In this document: positions 1 to 8,510 of the stretch, piece by piece
How positions within the stretch are numbered: position 1 is the first letter of the stretch
Layout of the letters: every line of letters starts with the position of its first letter
From: Acidobacteria bacterium SCN 69-37
Lineage (GTDB): Bacteria > Acidobacteriota > Vicinamibacteria > Vicinamibacterales > SCN-69-37
Assembly (NCBI GenBank): GCA_001724025.1
Contig: MEDJ01000008.1
Span: 1-64,000 of the forward strand
Direction of reading: 5' to 3'
Length of the DNA: 64,000 nt
The notes under the pieces: generated by a model
What the model saw: only the letters and a program-made list of their open reading frames with translations
Databases searched by the model: none
Told to the model about the DNA's origin: nothing
Position numbers and translations under genes: made by a program

Positions 1-1466
1 ATGCCGGCCCGCGGGCGGGCCGGCATGCGGGTTTCGGGCGCCGCGTCACGCTGCGGGCCGCGCCACGGCGTGGTGGTGCGCGCCGGGGTGGCCGCGCGCG
101 TCGCGGACGTATCGCGCGTCGGTGCTATCGCGCGCGTCGGAGACGTGTCGCGCGTCGGCGTCGCCGCGCGGGGGACGGCGACCGATCCCTGACGCGCGAC
201 GCGCGCGGGACCACGGAATGCCGGCGTCTGACGCGATGCGATGTTCGTCGGCCGGCCGGGACCGCGGGAGGCGTCGGAAAACGCCTGGCCGCGTGGCGGC
301 AGGTACCGCCCCCGGCTGGCCCTGACCACGCGCGTGTTGAAACTGGCCACGGGCGCGAGCGTCCAGCCGCGCCAGCCGCTCGATCCGGCGATGCGGATGG
401 AGAACAGCGCACGGTTGTCGTACCCGAGCGGGGCCCAGCCCACGTAGCCAGGACTCGACGCCCACGCCACCCACGCCGGCGCCCACGCGCGACCGGGGAT
501 CCAGAAATACCGTTGCCCGGTGTAGCCCCAGCGACCGTAGTGGTGCGTCGGCCAGGACCAGCGATCGACGCCGATCCAGACCCAGCCGTAACTGGCGACG
601 AACGACCAGTGGCCCGCGGCATACGGCTGCCAGTCGACGGCGACCCGCGGATACCAGACATAGCCGTACGTCGCTTCGTACTGCCAGTCGCCCTCCCGGT
701 TCAGCACATCGTCGTAATAGGCGAGTTCGGTCGGCAGATAGCGGTTGTCCGGATCGCCGAGGCTGGTAGTACGCTGCGCATCCCACCAGCGATCGAACCC
801 GTCCCAGGCGGAGACGGTCACGGCAAACGGACGGGACGGCGTGGTGTCGGCCGACGCGAACGCCTCGGCGCCGGCGCGCACGAGCGTGCTGCGGCCATTG
901 GCGCTGAGTTCGGCTTCGCCGCGGATCACCAGCAGGCGCACGTCGGGCGTGGTTCGACGCGTGTCGATCTCGAGCCGGTATTCGCCGGCCGTACGGAACG
1001 ACGTGCTGGTGCCGGCGGCATCGATGCGGAAGCCCGCCGCACCGGCCGCGCGCGTGAGATCGAGGCGCAGGCGCCCGGCACTGACGCGGAGCAGATCGTC
1101 GGCGAGCAGCTCGACGTCCGTGTCTTCATCCAGGGAGAACACGCTGCCATCGGCAAAGAGGACGGCCAGACGGCCCTGGCGCGTGCGCAGGCGGTCGCCG
1201 GTCAGCAGGGGCACGCCCGTGGGACGGTCCTCGATGGTGCCCTCGCGATCGAGCCACGTCTCGCCATCGGCCAGCGACACGTGCGCGGGGACGTCGTCGC
1301 TCCAGTCGCGGATCTGATCGTCGGCCTCCTCGGGCGCCGACGCGCCCCACGCAGGCGGCGACTGGGCCGACGCGCCGGAGGGCACGACGAACACGGCGCT
1401 GCCCAGCAGCAGCGCGACGACTGACGACACGGACACGAACGGCCTGACTCGAGGCGGTCGGGTCAT
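1..1466 (-). CDS. Secreted FecR/DUF6600-type protein, C-terminus cut by window edge
   Basis: The frame is open from an ATG at 1466 to the window edge (488 codons), so the C-terminus is missing. The start has a GAGGG ribosome site just upstream. Residues 1-35 look like a signal peptide ending SGASAQ. Residues about 60-190 resemble a FecR-like domain (LADGETWLDREG, GDRLRTRQGR, ADGSVFSLDEDT). Residues about 225-370 are rich in Trp, Tyr and Gly (YGYVWYP, YGWVWIG, YVGWAPLGYD), typical of DUF6600 proteins found beside FecR domains. The tail from about residue 385 is basic and low complexity, with repeated TRDTS/TRA-type units. It is likely exported to the periplasm or surface; the function of the family is unknown to me. 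It is transcribed away from dnaK. Confidence 0.8.
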   Translation of the reverse strand, partial: MTRPPRVRPFVSVSSVVALLLGSAVFVVPSGASAQSPPAWGASAPEEADDQIRDWSDDVPAHVSLADGETWLDREGTIEDRPTGVPLLTGDRLRTRQGRLAVLFADGSVFSLDEDTDVELLADDLLRVSAGRLRLDLTRAAGAAGFRIDAAGTSTSFRTAGEYRLEIDTRRTTPDVRLLVIRGEAELSANGRSTLVRAGAEAFASADTTPSRPFAVTVSAWDGFDRWWDAQRTTSLGDPDNRYLPTELAYYDDVLNREGDWQYEATYGYVWYPRVAVDWQPYAAGHWSFVASYGWVWIGVDRWSWPTHHYGRWGYTGQRYFWIPGRAWAPAWVAWASSPGYVGWAPLGYDNRALFSIRIAGSSGWRGWTLAPVASFNTRVVRASRGRYLPPRGQAFSDASRGPGRPTNIASRQTPAFRGPARVARQGSVAVPRAATPTRDTSPTRAIAPTRDTSATRAATPARTTTPWRGPQRDAAPETRMPARPRAG

Positions 1467-1543
1467 GGGTCACCCTCACAAGTCAGACAGGCTTGGCTCC
1501 GCTAGGATAGCAGGCTCGAAAAGTTGAGTCCAATGGTCGCTTG

Positions 1544-1573
1544 TTGACGTTGATGCGCTAAGGTTTCTATAAT
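1544..1573 (+). promoter_or_regulatory. Sigma-70-type promoter of the dnaK operon
   Basis: TTGACG at 1544-1549 and a perfect TATAAT at 1568-1573 are separated by 18 bases, 43 bases before the dnaK ATG. Just upstream, GTTGAGT at 1523-1529 matches six of seven bases of one HAIR half-site (the HspR operator, CTTGAGT-N7-ACTCAAG as I recall it). The other half is not convincing. The presence of hspR in the same operon makes HspR control plausible. Confidence 0.75.
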
Positions 1574-1615
1574 GCAGACTGCTAAGATTTATTACCTAGG
1601 CAGGGGGATCGCGTC

Positions 1616-3517
1616 ATGAGCAAGATTATTGGTATCGACCTGGGCACCACGAACTCCGTGGTCGCTGTCATGGAAGGCGGCGAGCCGGTCGTCATCACGA
1701 ACTCGGAAGGCGGCCGGACTACGCCGTCGGTCGTCGGGTTTTCGAAGTCCGGTGAGCGCCTCGTTGGCCAGGTGGCCAAGCGCCAGGCGGTCACCAATCC
1801 GGAAAACACGGTCTTCTCGATCAAGCGGTTCATGGGACGCCGCGTCGACGAAGTCTCGGAAGAAATGAAGATGGTGCCGTACCGCATCGTCTCGGACGGC
1901 GATCGTGTGGCCGTGCAGGTCGACGGGCAGAGCAAGCCGCTCACGCCGCCGGAGATCTCGGCGATGGTGCTCCAGAAGCTGAAGGAGTCGGCCGAGGCGT
2001 ACCTGGGGCAGAAGGTCACCGAGGCGGTCATCACCGTGCCGGCGTACTTCAATGATGCGCAGCGGCAGGCGACGAAGGATGCCGGACGGATTGCCGGGCT
2101 CGACGTCAAGCGCATCGTGAACGAGCCGACGGCCGCGGCGCTCGCCTACGGCCTCGACAAGAAGAAGGACGAGACGATTGCCGTGTACGACTTCGGCGGC
2201 GGCACGTTCGACATCTCGATCCTCGAGGTGGGCGAGGGCGTCGTCGAGGTGAAGGCGACCAACGGGGATACGCACCTGGGCGGTGACAACCTCGACCAGC
2301 GCGTGATCGAGTGGATCGTGGCCGAGTTCCGCAAGCAGGAAGGCATCGATCTCTCGAAGGATCGCATGGCGCTCCAGCGGCTCAAGGAAGCAGCGGAGAA
2401 GGCCAAGATGGAACTGTCGAGCGTAATGGAGACGGAGATCAACCTGCCGTTCATCTCGGCCGACCAGACGGGACCGAAGCACCTCGCGATGAAGCTCACG
2501 CGGGCGAAGTTCGAGTCGCTCGTCGAGGATCTGCTCCAGAAGAGCGTCGGGCCCTGCAAGCAGGCGCTGGCCGATGCCGGCATTCCCGCGTCGAAGATCG
2601 ACGAGGTCGTGCTCGTCGGCGGCTCGACGCGCATTCCGCGCGTGCAGGCGATCGTCAAGGAACTGTTCGGACGTGAGCCGCACCGTGGCGTGAACCCGGA
2701 CGAGGTCGTGGCCGTGGGCGCCGGCATCCAGGCCGGCGTGCTCTCGGGCGAGGTCAAGGATCTCCTGCTGCTCGACGTGACCCCGCTGTCGCTCGGCATC
2801 GAGACGCTCGGCGGCGTGATGACGAAGCTCATCGATCGCAACACCACGATCCCGACGCGCAAGAGCGAGACCTTCTCGACCGCGGCCGACGGGCAGACGA
2901 GCGTGGAAGTGCACGTGCTGCAGGGCGAGCGTCAGATGGCGCGCGACAACCGCACGCTGGGCAAGTTCCATCTCGACGGCATCCCGGCGGCGGCGCGTGG
3001 CGTGCCGCAGATCGAGGTGACGTTCGACATCGACGCGAACGGCATCGTGAACGTGCAGGCGAAGGACCGCGGCACGGGCAAGGAGCAGAAGATCACGATC
3101 ACGGCCTCGAGCGGTCTGAGCAAGGACGAGGTCGATCGGATGATGCACGACGCCGAGGCGCACGCGGCCGAAGACCAGCAGCGGCGCGAGGAGGTGGAGA
3201 CGCGCAACAAGGCGGACCAGGCGGTCTACGGTGCCGAGAAGTTCGTCAAGGAGTCGGGCGAGAAGCTCGAGGCGGCGGATCGGATGGCCATCGAGTCGGC
3301 GGTCAACGACGTCAAGAAGGCGCTCGAGTCGAACGACGCCAAGAGCATCGAGCGCACGCTCGACGCACTGATGCAGGCGCAGCAGAAGGCGGCCGAGTCG
3401 CTCTACAAGACGGCCGGTGGACCTGACGGGGCCGGGCCCTCGGCGGGTGGATCCGGGGCGCCCGGCGGACAGGCCGACGACGTGATCGATGCCGAGATCG
3501 TCGACGACCAGAAGTAA
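1616..3517 (+). CDS. dnaK: Molecular chaperone DnaK (Hsp70)
   Basis: The 633-residue protein is a full-length Hsp70, the ATP-driven cytoplasmic chaperone that binds unfolded peptides. The N-terminus reads [18 protein letters not shown] (phosphate-binding loop). [11 protein letters not shown] and [12 protein letters not shown] mark the nucleotide-binding domain (about residues 1-380), followed by the linker [18 protein letters not shown] and the substrate-binding domain. The C-terminal lid ends in a Gly/Pro-rich stretch and [12 protein letters not shown], a usual DnaK ending. The ATG at 1616 is preceded by GGGGGA. It leads a dnaK-dnaJ-hspR group; grpE is not nearby. Confidence 0.98.
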   Translation: MSKIIGIDLGTTNSVVAVMEGGEPVVITNSEGGRTTPSVVGFSKSGERLVGQVAKRQAVTNPENTVFSIKRFMGRRVDEVSEEMKMVPYRIVSDGDRVAVQVDGQSKPLTPPEISAMVLQKLKESAEAYLGQKVTEAVITVPAYFNDAQRQATKDAGRIAGLDVKRIVNEPTAAALAYGLDKKKDETIAVYDFGGGTFDISILEVGEGVVEVKATNGDTHLGGDNLDQRVIEWIVAEFRKQEGIDLSKDRMALQRLKEAAEKAKMELSSVMETEINLPFISADQTGPKHLAMKLTRAKFESLVEDLLQKSVGPCKQALADAGIPASKIDEVVLVGGSTRIPRVQAIVKELFGREPHRGVNPDEVVAVGAGIQAGVLSGEVKDLLLLDVTPLSLGIETLGGVMTKLIDRNTTIPTRKSETFSTAADGQTSVEVHVLQGERQMARDNRTLGKFHLDGIPAAARGVPQIEVTFDIDANGIVNVQAKDRGTGKEQKITITASSGLSKDEVDRMMHDAEAHAAEDQQRREEVETRNKADQAVYGAEKFVKESGEKLEAADRMAIESAVNDVKKALESNDAKSIERTLDALMQAQQKAAESLYKTAGGPDGAGPSAGGSGAPGGQADDVIDAEIVDDQK

Positions 3518-3526
3518 GACGACGCC

Positions 3527-4615
3527 GTGGATCTGTACGCCCTGCTCGGGGTGACGCGCTCGGCCTCGGCCTCCGAGGTCGAGCGCGCCTATCGGCGGCT
3601 CGCCCGCCGGTATCATCCCGGCATCAACCCCGGGGACCGGGTGGCGGCGCAGATGTACCGCCAGGTGCACGAGGCGTATCTCGTGCTCGGCGACGCCGAC
3701 CGCCGACGCGAGTACGACAGGGGCGCGACGTCGGGATCGAGCGATGCGCCGCCGGTGGCGTTCGAGGGGTTCGACTTCTCGGCGCCCGCCGACGGGCCGC
3801 TCGCGGCGACGTTCTCCGAACTGTTTGCCGACGTCTTCCAGCAGGCCGCGCGCGAAGCGGTGACGCCGACGCGCGGGGCGGATCTGACCGTCACCCTGCC
3901 GCTGTCGTTCGCGGACGCCGTGCAGGGCGGCGATCTGCCGCTCTCGATCTCGCGCCGGGATCGGTGCGCGGCGTGTCGCGGACAGGGGTTCCGTGAGCGG
4001 CCCGTTGCCGCGTGCCCGGCGTGCGCGGGCGAGGGCGTACGGCGCTGGGCGCGTGGGCACATGGTGTTCACGAAGACGTGCGAGGCGTGCGGCGGCCGGG
4101 GGCGATCGGTGCGCGAGGGGTGCGTCCGCTGCCATGGGGTCGGCGTGGCGCCACGCACCGAGGTCGTGACGCTGCACGTGCCGCCGGGCCTCGAGTCGGG
4201 CAGCCGGATCGCGGTCCCGGGACGCGGCGATGCAGGCGCGCTCGGCGGACCGGCCGGCGATCTCTACGTCACGGTGGAGGTCGAACCGCACAGGTATTTC
4301 ACGCGGCAGGGCGCCGATCTCCACCTGGCACTGCCGGTCGCACTGCACGAGGCCGCGTTCGGCGGTGTCGTGACGGTACCGGGTCTCGACGGCGCGGTGC
4401 GCGTGCGCATTCCGCCGGGGACGTCGTCGGGCGCGACCCTCGTGGTGCGCGGCCGTGGGGGACTCAAGCCGGGGCGTGCCGAGCGCGGAGATCTCGTCGT
4501 GACCACGCAGATCGTGTTGCCGGTCACGCTCGACGCGCGGTCGCGGGATCTGGTACGCGAGTTCGCGGCGCTCAACACGGAGGACGTCCGCGCAGCATTG
4601 TTCGGCTCGTCCTAG
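3527..4615 (+). CDS. dnaJ: DnaJ-type co-chaperone with non-canonical HPG motif
   Basis: The 362-residue protein starts at a GTG 9 bases after dnaK. Residues 1-65 form a J domain, but the loop reads HPG (residues 30-32) instead of the HPD normally needed to stimulate DnaK ATPase. A zinc-finger region follows with four CxxCxGxG-like repeats (CAACRGQG, CPACAGEG, CEACGGRG, CVRCHGVG), then the two C-terminal substrate-binding domains (VPPGLESGSRIAVPGRGD, YFTRQGADLHLALPV). The domain order is that of type I DnaJ, but the Gly/Phe linker is short and poor in glycine. The role is presumably as partner of the adjacent DnaK; the HPG variation makes the mode of coupling uncertain. Confidence 0.9.
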   Translation: MDLYALLGVTRSASASEVERAYRRLARRYHPGINPGDRVAAQMYRQVHEAYLVLGDADRRREYDRGATSGSSDAPPVAFEGFDFSAPADGPLAATFSELFADVFQQAAREAVTPTRGADLTVTLPLSFADAVQGGDLPLSISRRDRCAACRGQGFRERPVAACPACAGEGVRRWARGHMVFTKTCEACGGRGRSVREGCVRCHGVGVAPRTEVVTLHVPPGLESGSRIAVPGRGDAGALGGPAGDLYVTVEVEPHRYFTRQGADLHLALPVALHEAAFGGVVTVPGLDGAVRVRIPPGTSSGATLVVRGRGGLKPGRAERGDLVVTTQIVLPVTLDARSRDLVREFAALNTEDVRAALFGSS

Positions 4616-4728
4616 TGCGCCGGCTCAGCGATTCGCCGATGCATTCCGGAGCGCGGTGCCCGGAATTTCAACAGCGAGTGTCTGAGTCAGGACACCAGGA
4701 CGGGCGGCGGAGACGAGGGGGCAGCGGC

Positions 4729-5172
4729 ATGTCAGCGAAGCGGACGGGGACCGGCAAGGGGTACTACATGATCAGTGCCGTGGCCCTGAAGTACAACATC
4801 CACCCGCAGACCCTGAGGCTCTACGAGCGCGAGGGGCTGTTGAAGCCGTCGCGCACCGAGGGCAACACGCGACTGTACTCGGACGAGGATCTCCAGGAAC
4901 TCGAGACGATCCTCGCGCTCACGCGCGACCTCGGCGTGAACCTCGCCGGCGTGGAGATCATCCTCAACATGCGTCGGAAGATGGATCGCATGCAGCACGA
5001 GGTCAACGAGTTCATGACGTACGTGAAAGGTGAACTCGCGCGCGGTCTCGAGGACTGGGAACAGCGGCTCAACACGGCGCTCGTCCCGGCTTCACCGTTC
5101 GCGCCGGACCGGGACGCGCCTGCGCCCGCCGATCCTCCCGCGGCGTCCGGATCGACGACGTCCTCGTCCTGA
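4729..5172 (+). CDS. hspR: MerR-family heat-shock repressor HspR
   Basis: The 147-residue protein has a MerR-type winged helix at residues 10-80: MISAVALKYNIHPQTLRLYEREGLLKPSRTEGNTRLYS (described here across the motif, helix-turn-helix then wing). It is followed by a helical region with LGVNLAGVEIILNMR, which is characteristic of HspR rather than metal-sensing MerR proteins. The tail is Ala/Pro/Ser rich. HspR represses dnaK operons by binding HAIR operators, with DnaK as co-repressor in actinobacteria and epsilonproteobacteria. Position directly after dnaK and dnaJ supports this. The frame is open upstream, but ATG 4729 starts the conserved part. A 113-base gap separates it from dnaJ. Confidence 0.88.
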   Translation: MSAKRTGTGKGYYMISAVALKYNIHPQTLRLYEREGLLKPSRTEGNTRLYSDEDLQELETILALTRDLGVNLAGVEIILNMRRKMDRMQHEVNEFMTYVKGELARGLEDWEQRLNTALVPASPFAPDRDAPAPADPPAASGSTTSSS

Positions 5173-5217
5173 CGCGCGGCCCGGTCGACGCACGCGCGCG
5201 ATGTTATCCTCTTCGCG

Positions 5218-6084
5218 ATGGACTGCGAGATCTGTGGAGGAACCGGCTGGCGCCCCGTGGAGGGTGCCGGGGCGCGCGGGGTCGAGCGCTGCGCCTGCTG
5301 GCGGACGTCCGCCTCGTCGCGGCTGATCGCCGCCGCGCGGATTCCGCCCCGGTACGCCCGCTGCGATCTGAAGTCGTTCGTCCTCTATCCCAACGAGAAA
5401 CTGCAGGCGGCCGTGGCGTCGGCGCGCCGGTTCGTCGACGCGTTCCCCGCGGTGACGAAGGGGCTGTGCCTGATCGGCCCGCCCGGGATCGGCAAGACGC
5501 ACATTGCCGTGTCCGTGCTCCGCATGGTCGTGATCGAGAAGGGCGCGCGCGGGCTCTTCTACGATGTCCGTGAACTGCTGAAGATGATCCGCTCGACCTA
5601 CAACCCGATCGTGCGGACGGCCGAGATGGACGTCCTGCGCCCGGTGATGGAGGCCGAGTTGCTGGTGCTCGACGATCTCGGCGCGGAGAAGCCGACCGAG
5701 TGGGTCGAGGAGACGATGAACCTCATCGTCAATACGCGGTACAACGAGCGGCGCCCGACCATCTTCACGACCAACTTCGAGGACCTGCCGGACGAGACCC
5801 AGGCTGATTCGCTGAAGGTCCGCGTCGGCTTCCGCATGCACTCGCGGCTCCACGAAATGTGCGAGTTCCTCGAGTACGAGGGCGGCGACTACCGCATGCT
5901 GCCGGCCAATGGCGGCGCCGACGATCTCGAGACGCTGTGGAAGCGCAGCCGTGCGTCACGGCGTGCGCTGCCGTCTCGCACGCAGGGACCGGCCAAGGCC
6001 GAATTCTCGCCCGCACGTCCACGCGTGGAGCCACGGCCGCCGAGCGAACTGCGCTGGCCGGGCGGCAAGGCGGGCCGGGCGTAA
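5218..6084 (+). CDS. DnaC/IstB-like AAA+ ATPase (helicase-loader type)
   Basis: The 288-residue protein has an N-terminal zinc-ribbon-like motif (CEICGGTGW then CACW), then an AAA+ core: Walker A GPPGIGKTH at about residue 87, Walker B LLVLDDLGAE at about 146, and a sensor region TTNFEDLP. This is the architecture of DnaC/DnaI-type loaders that place the replicative helicase on DNA. The last 60 residues are basic and disordered. Genes of this type sit alone in many genomes, so the exact partner is not shown here. An IstB transposition helper is less likely because no transposase is adjacent. Confidence 0.8.
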   Translation: MDCEICGGTGWRPVEGAGARGVERCACWRTSASSRLIAAARIPPRYARCDLKSFVLYPNEKLQAAVASARRFVDAFPAVTKGLCLIGPPGIGKTHIAVSVLRMVVIEKGARGLFYDVRELLKMIRSTYNPIVRTAEMDVLRPVMEAELLVLDDLGAEKPTEWVEETMNLIVNTRYNERRPTIFTTNFEDLPDETQADSLKVRVGFRMHSRLHEMCEFLEYEGGDYRMLPANGGADDLETLWKRSRASRRALPSRTQGPAKAEFSPARPRVEPRPPSELRWPGGKAGRA

Positions 6085-6094
6085 GCCGCACGAC

Positions 6095-7246
6095 GTGCTC
6101 GGTCTCTACGTCCACATCCCGTTCTGCCAGGCCCTGTGCAGCTACTGCAACTTCAATCGCGGCCTGTTCGATGCCGACTTGAAGGCGCGGTACGTCCCGG
6201 CGCTCGTCCGTGAACTCCGCGAGGCGGGCGACGGTCGTCCGGCCGACACCATCTTCTTTGGCGGCGGCACGCCTTCGCTGCTGGAACCGGCGGAGGTCGC
6301 GCAGATCATCGACGCCTGCGCCGGGGCGTTCGCGCTGAGCCCGGACGCCGAGATCACGCTGGAAACCAATCCCGAAACGGTCACGGTCGACAGGCTCGCC
6401 GCGTTCCGTGACGCCGGCATCACGCGCGTGAGCTTCGGCGCACAGTCGTTCGATGACGCGCAACTGGCGCGTCTGGGGCGGATTCACGATGCCCGGCGCA
6501 TCGAGACCGCGGTCGAGGCCGCGCGGATGGCGGGCATCGGCAATCTGAGCCTGGACCTGATGTTCTGGCTGCCGGGCCAGACGCACGCGTCGTGGCTCGC
6601 GTCCGTCGATCGTGCCATCGCCCTGGCTCCCGATCACCTGTCGCTCTATCTGCTCGAGTTGTATCCGAACGCTCCGCTCAAGGAGGCGATGGCGCGAGCG
6701 GTGCCGTCGACGACGGCCGGCACCGCGTCCGACGACTGGATCCAGGCGTCCGACGACGAGGCGGCGGACATGTACCTGGATGCGCTCGACAGGCTCGACG
6801 CGGCCGGATACGGGCAATATGAAATCTCGAACGTGGCGCGGCCCGGCTTCGAGAGCCGGCACAACCTCAAATACTGGACCGCCGGCGCGTGGCGGGGCGT
6901 CGGGTGTGGCGCACACTCGACGGTCGACAGTCGTCGCTGGCACAACGTGGCCGCCACCGCCGACTATGTCGCGCGTATCACGCGGGGGGCCTCCGTCGAG
7001 GTCCAGCCGCACCTCATCGAGCCGCGCGCGCGCATCGAGGAAGCGCTGTTCACCGGCCTGCGGCTGTCGGCCGGCATCGACGAGCGGGCGTTTGCACGGG
7101 ATTATGGACTTGACCCGTGGGCCGAGTATGGTGGCAAACTGGAGCGCGCGGTCGACGCCGGACTGGTCTGGCGGCGGGCGGACCGGTTCGGGTTGACCAG
7201 GCGCGGCATGCTGCTGGCCAACGAGATCCTGTCCGTGTTCGTGTGA
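6095..7246 (+). CDS. hemW: HemW-type radical SAM heme chaperone (formerly HemN-like)
   Basis: The 383-residue protein starts at a GTG 11 bases after the ATPase gene. The start was chosen because YVHIPFC follows immediately. YVHIPFCQALCSYCNF carries the CxxxCxxC iron-sulfur site of radical SAM proteins. FFGGGTPSLL, ETNPETV and SFGAQSF are conserved in the HemW/HemN family, and RHNLKYW near residue 255 is typical of HemW. The C-terminal third forms the HemN_C domain (EEALFTGLRLSAGID). HemW proteins bind heme and deliver it to respiratory enzymes; true coproporphyrinogen oxidase HemN is longer at the N-terminus. Confidence in HemW over HemN is good but not absolute. Confidence 0.88.
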   Translation: MLGLYVHIPFCQALCSYCNFNRGLFDADLKARYVPALVRELREAGDGRPADTIFFGGGTPSLLEPAEVAQIIDACAGAFALSPDAEITLETNPETVTVDRLAAFRDAGITRVSFGAQSFDDAQLARLGRIHDARRIETAVEAARMAGIGNLSLDLMFWLPGQTHASWLASVDRAIALAPDHLSLYLLELYPNAPLKEAMARAVPSTTAGTASDDWIQASDDEAADMYLDALDRLDAAGYGQYEISNVARPGFESRHNLKYWTAGAWRGVGCGAHSTVDSRRWHNVAATADYVARITRGASVEVQPHLIEPRARIEEALFTGLRLSAGIDERAFARDYGLDPWAEYGGKLERAVDAGLVWRRADRFGLTRRGMLLANEILSVFV

Positions 7247-7279
7247 TCGACGCGCGTCCCGCAGGAACCCTGCAAGGGG

Positions 7280-7307
7280 TTGCGGTGTCGAAAGTGTACG
7301 TTAGAGT
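7280..7307 (+). promoter_or_regulatory. Possible promoter of the secreted-protein gene at 7355
   Basis: TTGCGG (7280-7285) and TAGAGT (7302-7307) are spaced by 16 bases, about 48 bases before the start codon. Both boxes are imperfect, so this is a weak call. Confidence 0.3.
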
Positions 7308-7354
7308 AAGGCAACCTTATTGCGAGAGTGCCCGGAGGGCAGGGGAGGCGTTTC

Positions 7355-7927
7355 ATGGGTTGGTTGGGAGTAGGGTCGGCATCGAGCCGGCGCACAATGG
7401 TGGCAGTTCTCTTCGCGGGATTCGCGTTCACCGCGGTCAGTGTGCAGGCGCAGGATGCTCCCGCTCCGGCGCAGGAGGCTCAGGCCCCGGCGCAGGCTGA
7501 TGCGTTCACGTTTTCGACCGACGCGGCGGTGATGACCTACTACGTCAAGCCCGATCAGGTGGCGACGTTCGAGAAGATCTGGGGACAGATCCGCGGTGGG
7601 CTCGAGGCCAGCGACAAGCCGGAGCTCAAGGCCATCAGCAGCACGCTCAAGGTCTTCAAGGCCTCGGGGGCGCCGACGGAGAATGGCGTCGCCTACTTCG
7701 TCATCGTCGATCCGGTGAACAAGACGCAGAGCTACAGCCCGAGCCCGTTCTTCCTGTTCGAGACGGGATTCTTCGATGACGCGACGGCGCGTCAGTACCT
7801 GGCCGACCTGCAGGCGGCGCTGAACGGGATCGTGCCCGTGGGCGTCGACAACGCTGCCGCGCCGGTGGCCCCGCCACCCATGGCACCGGAAGCCCCCGCG
7901 GCTCCGGCTGCTCCGGCCGCGCAGTAA
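7355..7927 (+). CDS. Secreted protein of unknown function, paralogue of the next gene
   Basis: The 190-residue protein starts at ATG 7355, preceded by a clear GGGGAGG ribosome site. Residues 1-33 are a signal peptide ending in VSVQA. A 15-residue Pro/Ala linker follows, then a globular region (about 50-170) containing VMTYYVKPDQVATFEKIWGQI and YFVIVDPVNKTQSYSPSPFF. The end is Pro/Ala rich. The globular part aligns by eye with the neighbouring protein at 8034 (FHVHRERAADFEAVMTRL and VYVLVLEPVVRGADYDPVKMF). The fold looks like a small alpha/beta domain, but I recognise no named family. A perfect terminator separates the two paralogues. Confidence 0.75.
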   Translation: MGWLGVGSASSRRTMVAVLFAGFAFTAVSVQAQDAPAPAQEAQAPAQADAFTFSTDAAVMTYYVKPDQVATFEKIWGQIRGGLEASDKPELKAISSTLKVFKASGAPTENGVAYFVIVDPVNKTQSYSPSPFFLFETGFFDDATARQYLADLQAALNGIVPVGVDNAAAPVAPPPMAPEAPAAPAAPAAQ

Positions 7928-7971
7928 GACGGGCGCCAGACGCCCGCATCGCCGCGTTCGCACAGGTGATG

Positions 7972-8012
7972 ACGAGGGGACGCTTCCGGCCGGAAGCGTC
8001 CCCTCGTGTTTT
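7972..8012 (+). terminator. Strong intrinsic terminator between the two paralogues
   Basis: A perfect 17-bp inverted repeat (arms 7972-7988 and 7991-8007, starting ACGAGGGGACGC) is followed by a T-rich run at 8009-8012. It ends the transcript from 7355 and lies just before the next gene's ribosome site. Confidence 0.85.
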
Positions 8013-8033
8013 ATGTCGGCAGGAGGAAACCGC

Positions 8034-8474
8034 ATGCGTACTGCCGTTGTCGCCCTGGCGGTGAGTGTGAGCGTGGTCGTTGCCGTCGGGGCCGTCGCCG
8101 AGGCGCCACCAGGTCAGACCCGTGACGCGTCCGACTACCAGTTCGGCGCCGATATGGGCCTGCTCGTTTTTCACGTCCATCGCGAGCGGGCGGCGGACTT
8201 CGAGGCCGTGATGACACGCCTTGGTCAGGCGCTCCAGGCCAGTGCCGCGCCGGGGCGTCGCGAGCAGGCCGCGGGCTGGCGCTTCTTCCGGGGACGCGAG
8301 GAGATGGACGCGATCGTCTACGTGCTCGTCCTGGAGCCCGTCGTTCGAGGGGCCGACTACGACCCCGTGAAAATGTTCACCGAGTTCATGCCCGCCGAGG
8401 CCCCGGACCTCTATGAGCGCCTCAAGGGGGCCGTCGTCCGCGTCGAGCGCCTCGATCTGGAACGATTGCCGTAG
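8034..8474 (+). CDS. Secreted protein of unknown function, paralogue of 7355 gene
   Basis: The 146-residue protein begins at ATG 8034, chosen because AGGAGG lies 8 bases upstream; an ATG at 8013 in the same frame lies in the terminator and is unlikely. Residues 1-25 are a signal peptide. The rest is one domain similar to the core of the preceding protein, sharing a pattern of a beta strand with His or Tyr, a helix with xDFExxxxRLG, and a hydrophobic strand VYVLVLEPV followed by a YDPxKMF or YSPSPFF turn. The gene lacks the Pro/Ala-rich ends of its paralogue. Function unknown. Confidence 0.7.
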   Translation: MRTAVVALAVSVSVVVAVGAVAEAPPGQTRDASDYQFGADMGLLVFHVHRERAADFEAVMTRLGQALQASAAPGRREQAAGWRFFRGREEMDAIVYVLVLEPVVRGADYDPVKMFTEFMPAEAPDLYERLKGAVVRVERLDLERLP

Positions 8475-8500
8475 GAGCGACGCATGCGTCGCCCCTACGG
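8469..8500. repeat. Palindrome between convergent genes, possible bidirectional terminator or REP
   Basis: A 32-base inverted repeat is centred at 8484/8485: outer arms CCGTAGG and CCTACGG, one A/C mismatch, then the self-complementary GCGACGCATGCGTCGC. The TAG stop of the upstream gene (8472-8474) is inside the left arm. It lacks a T run. It lies between convergent genes, so it may end transcription both ways. Confidence 0.6.
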
Positions 8501-8510
8501 TGCGCCGCCA

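Noticed and set aside
513..1424. Plus-strand open frame of 303 codons
   Set aside because: Antisense to the FecR/DUF6600 gene, whose frame carries a signal peptide, ribosome site and recognisable domains.
1592..4348. Long open frame on the minus strand (918 codons)
   Set aside because: It is antisense to dnaK and dnaJ, with Arg/His/Leu-rich low-complexity composition expected from GC-rich coding shadow; no motif.
5218..6084. IstB transposition helper
   Set aside because: No transposase or inverted repeats nearby; the N-terminal zinc motif and context fit a chromosomal DnaC-like protein.
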